This document shows, one piece after another, positions 43,871 to 52,261 of a DNA stretch of 64,000 nt (position 1 is its first letter; each line of letters opens with the position of its first letter). The position numbers and the translations under genes were made by a program. Under the pieces are notes generated by a model. It was not told where the DNA came from and made no database searches. It saw only the letters and a list, made by a program, of their open reading frames with translations. The stretch lies in the NCBI GenBank assembly GCA_964612295.1, contig CAZTDY010000006.1, forward strand, positions 59,716 through 123,715. The letters are read 5' to 3'. The DNA is from CAYQJL01 sp964612295. Lineage in GTDB: Bacteria; Eisenbacteria; RBG-16-71-46; CAIMUX01; WJJG01.

Positions 43871-45142
43871 GTGCCGGTAACGATCCAACCTGCCAAACAG
43901 CTTCGCGGGGAACTCAGACTCCCGGGTGACAAGTCGATCGCCCACCGGGCGCTTCTGTTTGGGGCCCTGGCGGAGGGATTGCATCGTATTGAGGGGCTGC
44001 CCCCGTCGGAGGATGTGGCCAGCACGGCACGCTGTCTTCGGCAGCTCGGGGTGCAGATCGATGAGCTGCCCGACGGATCCGTTCAGATCCCCGAACGCAA
44101 TTGGACCGATGGTCAGGCGCTCGACGCGGGCAACTCCGGCACCACCGCGCGTCTGATGGCCGGACTGCTGGCGGGGCAGGGGCTGACGGCCACCATCGAT
44201 GGTGACGAGTCTTTGCGGCGCCGTCCCATGGGGCGCATCGCGACGCCGCTCGAGCAAATGGGCGCCAAGATCACCACGGACGATGGAAAGCTGCCGATGA
44301 AGATCGAGGGCGGCCCGATTCGCGGCATCCACTATGAACTTCCTGTTGCGAGCGCCCAGGTCAAGAGCGCGATCCTGCTGGCGGCCCTCTCGGCGGAGGG
44401 GGAAACCGTCGTCGTCGAAAAGGCGCCGACCCGCGATCACACCGAGACCATGTTTGCCGCGATGGGGGTCAACCTGGTCCGTGAAGGACTCGCCATCCGC
44501 CTGGCAGGCGGACAGCGCCTGCAGGGGACCCAGGTCATCATCCCGGGAGATGTTTCCTCGGCGGCTTTCTTTGTCGTCGCGACACTTCTCGTTCCGGGGA
44601 GTGAGGTCACGCTCCGCCGGGTGGGGCTGAATCCCACGCGCAGCGGACTCCTGGAGGTTGTCGAGCGAATGGGCGGACGAATCGAGCGGCAAGAGGAGGC
44701 GACCCTCGCCGGCGAGCCGATGGCCGATCTGGTGATTCGCAACGGACCGCTCAGAGGTGTAGAGATCGGGGGGACTCTCATTCCGGCGATGATCGACGAG
44801 CTTCCCGTCACCGCTGCCCTTGCGACCCAGGCCGAAGGGCGCACAGTGGTCAGCGGAGCCGAGGAGCTTCGGTACAAGGAATCGGATCGAATTGCCGCGA
44901 CCGTGGAAGGGCTGACCCGGATGGGCGCGAAGATCGAAGCGCGACAGGATGGATTCGTCATCGACGGTCCCTGCCCGCTCAAAGGGGCGACCGTGGCCTC
45001 CCATGGGGATCACCGCATTGCGATGGCGATGGCGGTCGCCGGATTGATCGCAGACGGACCGACGACGATTGAGGGAAGCGAGGCGGTGAACATCTCGTTC
45101 CCCAGTTTCTTTGGAGATCTGGCGGCCCTGACGGTAGAGTGA
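43871..45142 (+). CDS. aroA: 3-phosphoshikimate 1-carboxyvinyltransferase (EPSP synthase)
   Basis: 423 residues from the GTG at 43871 with GGGAGG upstream; an ATG at 43853 would add six. Substrate motifs LPGDKSIAHRALLFGAL, AGNSGTTARLM, RRPMGR, PTRDHTE and KESDRI are all present. Transfers enolpyruvyl from PEP to shikimate 3-phosphate. Confidence 0.96.
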   Translation: MPVTIQPAKQLRGELRLPGDKSIAHRALLFGALAEGLHRIEGLPPSEDVASTARCLRQLGVQIDELPDGSVQIPERNWTDGQALDAGNSGTTARLMAGLLAGQGLTATIDGDESLRRRPMGRIATPLEQMGAKITTDDGKLPMKIEGGPIRGIHYELPVASAQVKSAILLAALSAEGETVVVEKAPTRDHTETMFAAMGVNLVREGLAIRLAGGQRLQGTQVIIPGDVSSAAFFVVATLLVPGSEVTLRRVGLNPTRSGLLEVVERMGGRIERQEEATLAGEPMADLVIRNGPLRGVEIGGTLIPAMIDELPVTAALATQAEGRTVVSGAEELRYKESDRIAATVEGLTRMGAKIEARQDGFVIDGPCPLKGATVASHGDHRIAMAMAVAGLIADGPTTIEGSEAVNISFPSFFGDLAALTVE

Positions 45143-45150
45143 GGCGCGAC

Positions 45151-46083
45151 ATGGGCACGACCGCGAAAACAGCAATCTATGGCGTGATCGGAGATCCGGT
45201 CGAGCACAGCCTCTCGCCGGTCATCATGAACACGGCGTTTGCCCAGAAGGGCATCGATGCAGTCTACGCGGCCTTCACCGTGCCCCACGATGATTTGGCC
45301 ACCGCCCTGAATGGGGCCCGGGCGCTGGGGATCGCCGGCCTGAATGTGACCTACCCCCACAAGGTGGCTGCGGCCTCGGCGGCGAATCATCGCTCGGCGC
45401 GAGTTGATCTGCTTGGCGCGGCCAACACCTTGCTCTTCGCGGCAGGGGATCGGTCGGGCAAAGGTGATCGGGCCGCGTCGATCTCGGCTCACAATACCGA
45501 TGCCCCGGGCACGGCACTGGCGATCGAGACGTTTGGTGGCCAGTCCTGCAGTGGAAAGCGCGCGGCCATCTTCGGTGCAGGCGGTGCCGCGCGGGCCGCG
45601 GCATTGGGACTGCTGGAAGCCGGGGCCGGTCATGTCGCCTTCCTGGTCCGCGATTCGCTGAAGGCACAAGAGGCGACCGCGAAACTGCGGGACGCCTTTG
45701 CCGATCGCGTGTTCTCCTTCGCCGAGCTGGCGGATGAGCACGTGCGCGCGTGTGCCGACCAAGTGGGGAATGCGCAGGTCGTGATTCAAGCCACACCGGT
45801 CGGCATGAGGGGGCAGGCAGCGGAGAATCCTATTGGGCTGCTGCTTCGGGAATCGAATCCACTGCATCGAGGGCAGGTATGCCTGGAGATGGTCTACCAG
45901 CCACGCGTAACACCGTTCCTTCGCCAGGCGGCCGGAGAGGGTGCGGTGGCGCTGGATGGTTTGACGCTGCTGGTGTCTCAGGCCGCGGAGGCGTTCGTTC
46001 GCTGGACCGGCGAGACCTTCGATCTCGAGCAGATGTACGCGCGCGTCGCGACCGACGAAAGTTCCCGGGAGTCGAACTCATGA
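45151..46083 (+). CDS. aroE: Shikimate dehydrogenase
   Basis: 310 residues from the ATG at 45151 (GAGG upstream); a GTG at 45139 overlapping the aroA stop is an alternative. EHSLSP substrate loop, catalytic Lys in NVTYPHK, Asp in HNTDA, and the NADP-binding FGAGGAARAA. Longer than the common 270-residue form because of inserts around 100-115 and 200-215. Confidence 0.95.
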   Translation: MGTTAKTAIYGVIGDPVEHSLSPVIMNTAFAQKGIDAVYAAFTVPHDDLATALNGARALGIAGLNVTYPHKVAAASAANHRSARVDLLGAANTLLFAAGDRSGKGDRAASISAHNTDAPGTALAIETFGGQSCSGKRAAIFGAGGAARAAALGLLEAGAGHVAFLVRDSLKAQEATAKLRDAFADRVFSFAELADEHVRACADQVGNAQVVIQATPVGMRGQAAENPIGLLLRESNPLHRGQVCLEMVYQPRVTPFLRQAAGEGAVALDGLTLLVSQAAEAFVRWTGETFDLEQMYARVATDESSRESNS

Positions 46084-47813
46084 CGCAGGCGGACCAATAC
46101 ACCTTCCGGCCTGACCCGCGCGTTCACCAGGCGCGGCTGGTGTCGCATGGGCCGAGTCGCGACCCGTCCGAACCGGCGCGCCTCGTCGTGCTCACCGGCT
46201 TCATGGGCACGGGAAAGACCGTGGTCGGGAAGGCGCTGGCCGCGATTCTCGGATGTGACTTCATCGACACCGACACTCTGATCGAAGAACGTGAAGGCCG
46301 GTCCATCCCCGAGATCTTCTCGCAGCGGGGAGAAGAGACATTCCGGGCCCTCGAACGCGACCTGTGCCTGGAACTGGCCGGCCGCGAGAACCTGGTGATC
46401 GCCACCGGCGGCGGGACGCTCGTTCCGGAGGAGAGCTTTGATGCGCTCTCCACGCGAGGCCGCATCTTCCTGCTCCATTCCGAGCCGGAGATAATCGCCG
46501 CACGTCTGTCGGAAGACCGGTCCCGTCCTCTGCTGAAGGGCGACGATGGGCAGTTGCTTCCGAAGGAGAGGCTTGTCCCCAGAATCACAGAACTGCTGAA
46601 CGAACGGAAGCACGCCTACGAACGGATTCCAGAATGCATCGACACGGGCAATGCCGATCCGGCATCCCTGGCCGTCCGGATCGCCGCCCGACTGGATCTG
46701 CCCCTTCGGGTGCTGACTTCCGAACTGGCTCCGGGCGGACGGATTCCGCCCAGTCGAACCTCGCACATCGAAATCGGCCGGGGGCTTCTGACCCACCTCG
46801 GCCATCGACTGCGGGAGCGCAACCTCACGGGGCCCGTGTTCCTACTGATGGCGTCCCCTCTGCAGAATCTCTACTTCAATCAGGTTGTCGCCGCCCTCGA
46901 AGATGCCCGGCTTCCCTGGCAGCTCATTTCGGTGGAAGACGGTGACGGTGAGAAGACGTTCGCCCAGGTCGGGGATCTGGTGGGGCGACTCGCCGATCTG
47001 CGAGCAACGCGTGATGCGACTGCTGTGACCTTCGGTGGCGGCGTCACCGGCGACATGGCCGGCTTTGCGGCCTCGATCTACATGCGCGGCATGCCGCTCG
47101 TGCAGGTGCCGACCACGCTTCTGGCCCAGGTCGACGCCAGCATCGGCGGAAAGGTGGGGGTCAACCATCCTCGCGCGAAGAATCTGGTGGGCGCCTTCCA
47201 TCAGCCGCACCTGGTGTTGATCGATCCCTGCGTGCTGCGGACACTGCCGCGGGCCGAAATCGCGAATGGAATGGCGGAGGTGGTCAAAACCGCGATCCTG
47301 GGTTCACCAGCACTCTTCGATGATCTGCTTCGCTCGGTCAACGAAGACGGCAGTGACCCGCTCGGAGACCCGGCTTTCCTCGAGCGGTGTGTGGCGGAGT
47401 GTGCCTTCGTCAAGGCGACGGTTGTGCAGCGGGATCCGTTCGAGCGCGGCGAGCGCAAGGTTCTGAATCTCGGCCACACGGCGGGACACGCTCTGGAGTC
47501 GATTGGCGCGTATAGTGGGATCACCCATGGGCAGGCCGTGTCGGTGGGACTCGTCGTTGCCGCACGGATTGCCGCCGAGAGAGGGTGGTGGACTCCGAAG
47601 CTCCTCGAACAGACCATAGCGCTCCTGATGCGGTGTGACCTCCCGGTAACCGCTCCGGAGTTCGAGCCGGAGGAGTTCCTGCGAAGCCTCCACCTGGACA
47701 AGAAGAAACGAGCCGGACGGCTTCGCTACGTCTTGCCCCGCGAGCCGGGGTGTTGTGCGGTCGTCGATGATGTCGACGACGGCGAAATATTGGCGGCGAT
47801 CAAGACGGATTGA
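46080..47813 (+). CDS. aroKB: Fused shikimate kinase and 3-dehydroquinate synthase
   Basis: 577 residues. Residues ~35-205 are shikimate kinase: Walker A GFMGTGKTVVG, DFIDTDTLIEEREG, ATGGGTLV and the lid region EDRSRPLL. Residues ~225-577 are dehydroquinate synthase: FGGGVTGDMAGFAASIYMRG-type NAD site, VPTTLLAQVDASIGGKVGVN, EVVKTAIL and the metal-binding LNLGHTAGHALE. The two catalyse steps 5 and 2 of the pathway. ATGA overlap with aroE. The fusion is known from some bacteria but is not universal. Confidence 0.95.
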   Translation: MTQADQYTFRPDPRVHQARLVSHGPSRDPSEPARLVVLTGFMGTGKTVVGKALAAILGCDFIDTDTLIEEREGRSIPEIFSQRGEETFRALERDLCLELAGRENLVIATGGGTLVPEESFDALSTRGRIFLLHSEPEIIAARLSEDRSRPLLKGDDGQLLPKERLVPRITELLNERKHAYERIPECIDTGNADPASLAVRIAARLDLPLRVLTSELAPGGRIPPSRTSHIEIGRGLLTHLGHRLRERNLTGPVFLLMASPLQNLYFNQVVAALEDARLPWQLISVEDGDGEKTFAQVGDLVGRLADLRATRDATAVTFGGGVTGDMAGFAASIYMRGMPLVQVPTTLLAQVDASIGGKVGVNHPRAKNLVGAFHQPHLVLIDPCVLRTLPRAEIANGMAEVVKTAILGSPALFDDLLRSVNEDGSDPLGDPAFLERCVAECAFVKATVVQRDPFERGERKVLNLGHTAGHALESIGAYSGITHGQAVSVGLVVAARIAAERGWWTPKLLEQTIALLMRCDLPVTAPEFEPEEFLRSLHLDKKKRAGRLRYVLPREPGCCAVVDDVDDGEILAAIKTD

Positions 47814-47846
47814 AGGATTCACGCCACACCGGAAGGTGGAACAGAC

Positions 47847-48293
47847 ATGAAAGTCCTCGTGATCCACGGACCGAACCTGAATCTTCTCGGGACCCGGGAG
47901 CCTGATATCTACGGCTCGCTGACACTCGATCAGATCAACACTCAGATCGAGGCGCTTGCGCTCCAACACGAGGTCGAGATCGCCTGTTTCCATAGTAATC
48001 ACGAGGGTGAGATCGTCGATCAAGTTCAGGCGGCAGGCGGAAGCGGATCAGGCAAGGCCGATGCCATCATCATCAATGCCGCCGCCTACACCCACTACAG
48101 CATCGCCATTCGTGACGCACTCTCCGCGGTGGGGATCCCCGCGATCGAAGTGCACCTCTCCAATATCCACGCGCGTGAGTCGTTTCGGCACACGTCGGTC
48201 ATCGCGGCGGCCTGTAGGGGACAGATTGCCGGGTTCGGCGCACAGAGCTACCTGTTGGCCCTGGAGGCGTTGGTGCGTGAGGCACGGGGCTAG
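47847..48293 (+). CDS. aroQ: 3-dehydroquinate dehydratase, type II
   Basis: 148 residues. IHGPNLNLLGTREPDIYG contains the catalytic Tyr region, SNHEGEIVD, NAAAYTHYSIAIRDAL and EVHLSNIHARESFRHTSV complete the active site. The usual NPGA/NPAA reads NAAA, a mild variation. Last gene of the supraoperon; no terminator with a T-run is evident just after. Confidence 0.94.
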   Translation: MKVLVIHGPNLNLLGTREPDIYGSLTLDQINTQIEALALQHEVEIACFHSNHEGEIVDQVQAAGGSGSGKADAIIINAAAYTHYSIAIRDALSAVGIPAIEVHLSNIHARESFRHTSVIAAACRGQIAGFGAQSYLLALEALVREARG

Positions 48294-48623
48294 GGTTCGC
48301 GCTCAGGCTCACGTCCGGTTTGCTGCTCGGCGGATCAGAATCAGGGGGGGCGTCAGATCGAGCCCCTCCGGCGGGAGGATCCCATCCTCTCGAGAAATGA
48401 GGTCTCCGGCAGTCCCGGGGCGGTTCACCCCCACGAGTTCCGTGCCTTTCGGGTATTGATGGAGTACCCGCCGGCCCCGATCTGTTTGGAACTCGTCTAT
48501 CGCAAATCTGCAAGCCAGCTCGCCGCCAATCGAGAGGCCATCGAGGGCGATTGATCCAGCAAGCGCATGAAGGCCGCCGCCACCGGTGGGTGACGACGGC
48601 CTTGTTGGGTAGCGGCGGTGGAG
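48294..48623. other. Gap downstream of the aro genes with a possible coding remnant
   Basis: 330 bp between the convergent aroQ and FG-GAP protein genes. On the reverse strand an open stretch at about 48313-48570 reads protein-like (for example FAIDEFQTDRGRRVLHQYPKG) but has no start codon and no recognisable family; the complementary forward frame is also open because codon boundaries coincide. It may be a decayed gene. A hairpin is at 48570-48604. Confidence 0.3.
48570..48604 (-). terminator. Terminator-like hairpin after the FG-GAP protein gene
   Basis: AAGGCCGCCG pairs with CGACGGCCTT (one mismatch) over a 15-nt loop, 20 bp past the end of the reverse-strand gene at 48624. Only a short T-containing stretch follows. 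Confidence 0.5.
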
Positions 48624-51606
48624 CTACCGCAGAATCGTCACCTTTCGCGCAAGCGTCTGTTCCAAGCCCGGACCTCTTACATTGAGCACGGCCAGGTAAT
48701 GACCAGTCGGCACGGGCGCACCCGAGCGGTCGCATCCGTCCCAGGTCATCGTATGCGGACCGGCCGGCTGTTCTGCACGATGCACGGTGGCGATCCGTCG
48801 ACCGCTGACATCGAGGATGTTCAGATCCACGATCGCCCGGACCGGGATTGCATAGGAAAATGCGGTTCCATGGACGATCGGATTCGGCGACGGCGCTGCA
48901 AACCGTACCCGCGTAATCTCCGTTGGGGCTTCGACCGCCGCGTAGTAGTCGATCGGACAGTCCGCGCACGCCGAGCGCTCCGGGTCATGGCGCGACATTG
49001 CCCAGGTTCCCCAGTCATATCCGGGTGCGGTTCCGATGTCGACCACATGAAGCTGCGTTTCGCTCAAGAAGGCGATCTCGGCGCTGCCGTCCTGGTCGAT
49101 GTCTCCATAAGCCGGAGTAAGGTGGATGTGTTCCCCCACGAACTTCGGCCAGCCCGGGTTCACGTCGCCGAAGTTGTTCCACGACCATCCCTTCCACCCG
49201 CGGGAACCGATGATGATGTCGGGCGAGGCTCCCTCGACCATGCCGATGATGGGGTCGCCATGGATGTACCAGCCGTCGTTCTCCACCGGCCACCCGATGC
49301 CGACATCACCGTTCTCCCAGAGCAGGGTCACGGTCCAGTCCTTGGCGGTCAGGACAATCTCCGGCTCCGATCCCCCGAGACAGGAGGCGATCGCCACGCC
49401 GGTGATCTCTGAGGGCAGCGCTCCAACAGCGGGCCATGAGCCGGGGAACTCCGAACCGTCGTCGTTCAGCAGATGAACGGTGCCGTTGGCGAGTGGCACA
49501 ACGACCTCGACATCGTCATCCAAATCGAAGTCGGCAAGACCAACACCGGAAGAGATGTCATCTGCGAAGCTCCGGCCGATCTTGAGCCCATTGTTGAGCA
49601 TCTCAAAAGCGTAGACGAAGTCCTCGATCGCCAGGACGACTTCGGAGACACCATCACCATCGATATCGCCGACGGCGGGCTCGGTGGTGATCATCCTGTC
49701 GGAGAATGTTCTGGGAATCGCGTCAGGATAGCTTTGCCCCTGGTAGTCGACGAACTCAAGCTGCTCGCCCGACCCCACCACAACGGCGCGGAGATAGGCT
49801 CCGCCCAGGTTGCCCAGCGCCACGTAGGCGGAGTGTCCCGAGCCGGTGTCACACGGCCAGCCGTCCATCAGGGTTCCGTCGGCGTTGTAGGCGTACACCC
49901 ATCCGTTGACGGTACCGACCACAACGCTCAAGACGCCGCCCCCGGTCAGCTCGCCCATGGCAACGGGCGACGAGGAGGGCGGCCAGCCCATCTCTGCCGG
50001 CCAGCCGGGCAGCTCGGTGCCGTCGTGCCCAATGGCATGAATGCTTCCATCGGTGTCGGCGAAGATGATTTCTTTGTTCCCGTCGCCATCCAGATCGGCA
50101 AGGCCGGGATCCGAGGCGGGCTCGTACCCCAGATCGACAGGGAACCCCTCCTCATAGTTGGGATAACCCGGATCGCCACGCCATTCGGCATCATTCGGCA
50201 TCAAAGGCCAAGCGCCATCTGCTCTCACGAATCGTGTAATTGACCATGGCGATCTGATGATCCCGCGAAGGGTCGAGTGCGAGCACAGGCATGCCCACCT
50301 GATGGTTGTCGTCCGACAGGTTCACGAGTGTGCTCCAGCTGTCCGGCGACGCAACCGAAGCCCAGTAGTACCCCCACGAGAAACCACTCGCGTGACCATA
50401 GTGATACGCGCCGAATAGCCACCGATCGGTCGTGGGCTGATGGATGATGTTGCCGGGCAAGACGCTATCTTCGGCGATGATCGTCTCTGAACTGAAGTTG
50501 TCCCCGGAGTCGCTCGATGATATGGAGCCGGCGCCATCTCGTCCGGAAGGGAGGCGCCGTTCGTAGTTGACGATCACGTCGGGGGAGATGGTGGACGCAC
50601 CAAGCGTGGAACGCAGTTCATGCACACCGTTGTTGTGCGGGCTGAGAGCCTGGATGAAGTCCCAGTTGGCCAGTCCGCCACCGGCATAGTTCGGAACCCG
50701 GCGATACCGCACGGCTGCGTCATACTCATGGCCGTCCTCGAACTCCAGCGTCCAGATCACATGTACGTAGGTGTCATACCCGTACCTCACCTCGGGTTTG
50801 TAGTAGCCGCGGTCGGTCAGGCTGATCTCACCAATCGCGTAAGCATCCTCAAAGCTCGTGCCCTGGGTCGTGCTGCGACAGAAGAAGATGTCGGATTCGC
50901 CCCAGTCCCTCTGGAAGGACAGGTACACGAAGTAGGCACTGAAGCTACCGGCATCGGAGGTAAGGGATGGGTGATGGACGCCCAAGTCGTCCGAGTAGAT
51001 GGCTGTATCCGCGCTGAAGTCACCTTCGGGCACGTCCAGGGGGGACCACGCCACGTGCATCTCCGAGGTCCCGCCTGCGTTTGGGTCAAGCGCATAGGCC
51101 ACGAAACAGCGGTCCTCCACGCCCTCGGCGATATGAATGACCGGCTGCCAGCAGCGATAGCCGGGAGTGTCGGCGCCGATCTGAGCCCATATCGTCCAAG
51201 TTGACCCTCCATCGATGGATCGAAAGACCGCGACTGCCTGTTCACTTCCGTTGTCGATCGGAGTGACCGCGTAGAGGGTTCCATCTGAGGCAATGGCGAG
51301 ATCGCGATTGTGGACGGTCCCGTATTCGGTGATCAATACGTCGTCACCTCCCACCTCACTCCGCTGCGGATCGCGCCCGCTCCTCAAGACGGATTGGATC
51401 GGGCCATCGGGTTCTCTGCGGCGGATCCGTTCCCCGGAGAAGCTGAGTTGATCGGGGGCGTACGTCTTGACGCCTGAGCCACCTCCCGGCGGTGTCGGCA
51501 GGGGATTGCGGCCTGAGTCGGCCAAGGCAATCATGGCGCTGAAAAAGACTGCCGCGATCACGAGCACGAAGCAGAACCCAAACTGCACTCTGCCTTGTCT
51601 TGACAT
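48624..51606 (-). pseudogene. Secreted sialidase-like/FG-GAP repeat protein with sorting tail, split by a 10-bp duplication
   Basis: Two reverse frames overlap at 50191-50228. The first (ATG 51606) has a signal peptide and BNR/sialidase-like repeats (AVFRSIDGGSTWTIWAQ, SDSGDNFSSETI). It ends at a TGA created by a second copy of a 10-bp unit; removing one copy gives WRLAFDAEWRGDPGYPNYE without a break. The second half carries FG-GAP/VCBS-like propeller repeats (LADLDGDGNKEIIFAD, VGDIDGDGVSEVVLA, YGDIDQDGSAEIAFL) and a FlgD-like tail (APSPNPIV, DVSGRRIATV, WDGCDRSG, GHYLAVL). Intact length would be about 990 residues. Alone, the first part lacks a sorting tail and the second a signal peptide. 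Confidence 0.88.
50182..50203. repeat. 10-bp tandem duplication (about 2.2 copies)
   Basis: Unit CATTCGGCAT twice (50182-50191 and 50192-50201) plus CA. It creates the frame break in the FG-GAP protein gene. Confidence 0.97.
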
Positions 51607-51636
51607 GGTCGTCTTCCTTTCAATTGAATGTGCATG

Positions 51637-51711
51637 CTACCGCAGGACGGTCACCTCTCGTGCCAGCGTCTGATCCGGGTCCGGCCCTCTCACGTTGAGC
51701 AGTCTTGACAT
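51637..51711 (-). pseudogene. Remnant of a FlgD-like sorting tail
   Basis: A 24-codon frame from the ATG at 51711 ends LNVRGPDPDQTLAREVTVLR, nearly the same as the tail of the adjacent FG-GAP protein (LNVRGPGLEQTLARKVTILR). Its first codons ATGTCAAGA match the start of the gene at 51606. It looks like what is left after deletion of most of a paralogous gene. Confidence 0.65.
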
Positions 51712-51733
51712 GCTCTTCCCCTTCCCGCGTGAG

Positions 51734-52138
51734 TCAATACGGCCGAGCGTGAATCGTGTCTGCGCCCTCGGTCCCGAGCGTCTGTTGCCGACGAAGATCG
51801 TTGACGTCCCGCTCCGCAACCGCGATTAGCGAGTCCATGCTCCGCCGAATGAGCACCGCCCGTCCAGGATCGGTCTCTTCACGGTACCGGCGACTCACCT
51901 CGGCGAGCAGCAAGCGCCGCTCTCGCCAGAGATCCTGGATCTCCGGTGCAAGCAGTTCTTCCTCCCAACTCGATCGCAGCAGGCTGTCGGCTCTTTGGTC
52001 GTCCGCCATCCCATCGGGTGCATCTGGTTTCGGCGCCTCCGAGGGCTCAGGTCCCAGGATCGAGACCAGCGCCCAGACCGCGAGCGCGACCCCTGTAGAA
52101 CCAAATAGGACTCGAGTGGCGATAAACTCTCTGTTCAC
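51734..52138 (-). CDS. Membrane-anchored hypothetical protein, helical periplasmic domain
   Basis: 134 residues from the GTG at 52138 (CAGGAGG, 5-nt spacing); an upstream ATG at 52216 lacks such a site. One N-terminal membrane helix (LFGSTGVALAVWALVSIL), a Pro-rich linker, then a charged helical region (WRERRLLLAEVSRRYREETDPG) that resembles small periplasmic heavy-metal-sensor or Spy-like proteins in character only. No family assigned. It follows the AraC-type regulator gene on the same strand. Confidence 0.65.
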   Translation of the reverse strand: MNREFIATRVLFGSTGVALAVWALVSILGPEPSEAPKPDAPDGMADDQRADSLLRSSWEEELLAPEIQDLWRERRLLLAEVSRRYREETDPGRAVLIRRSMDSLIAVAERDVNDLRRQQTLGTEGADTIHARPY

Positions 52139-52261
52139 CTTGGCCTCCTGCTTGAAGTCCTGTGAGCTTGGTCGGAATGATCGGCGAACGGCATGGAGAA
52201 CACCATGGACGCTCACGACAGCAGGATGCAGGAACGCGCCAAAACCCGGTGGGGACGTGAG

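Noticed and set aside
42532..45867. Long antisense frames under aroF, aroA and aroE
   Set aside because: Composition effect; the forward genes are unmistakable.
50191..50193. TGA at the end of the BNR half of the FG-GAP protein as another selenocysteine codon
   Set aside because: It is produced by the 10-bp duplication, no Cys partner follows and the downstream frame is different.
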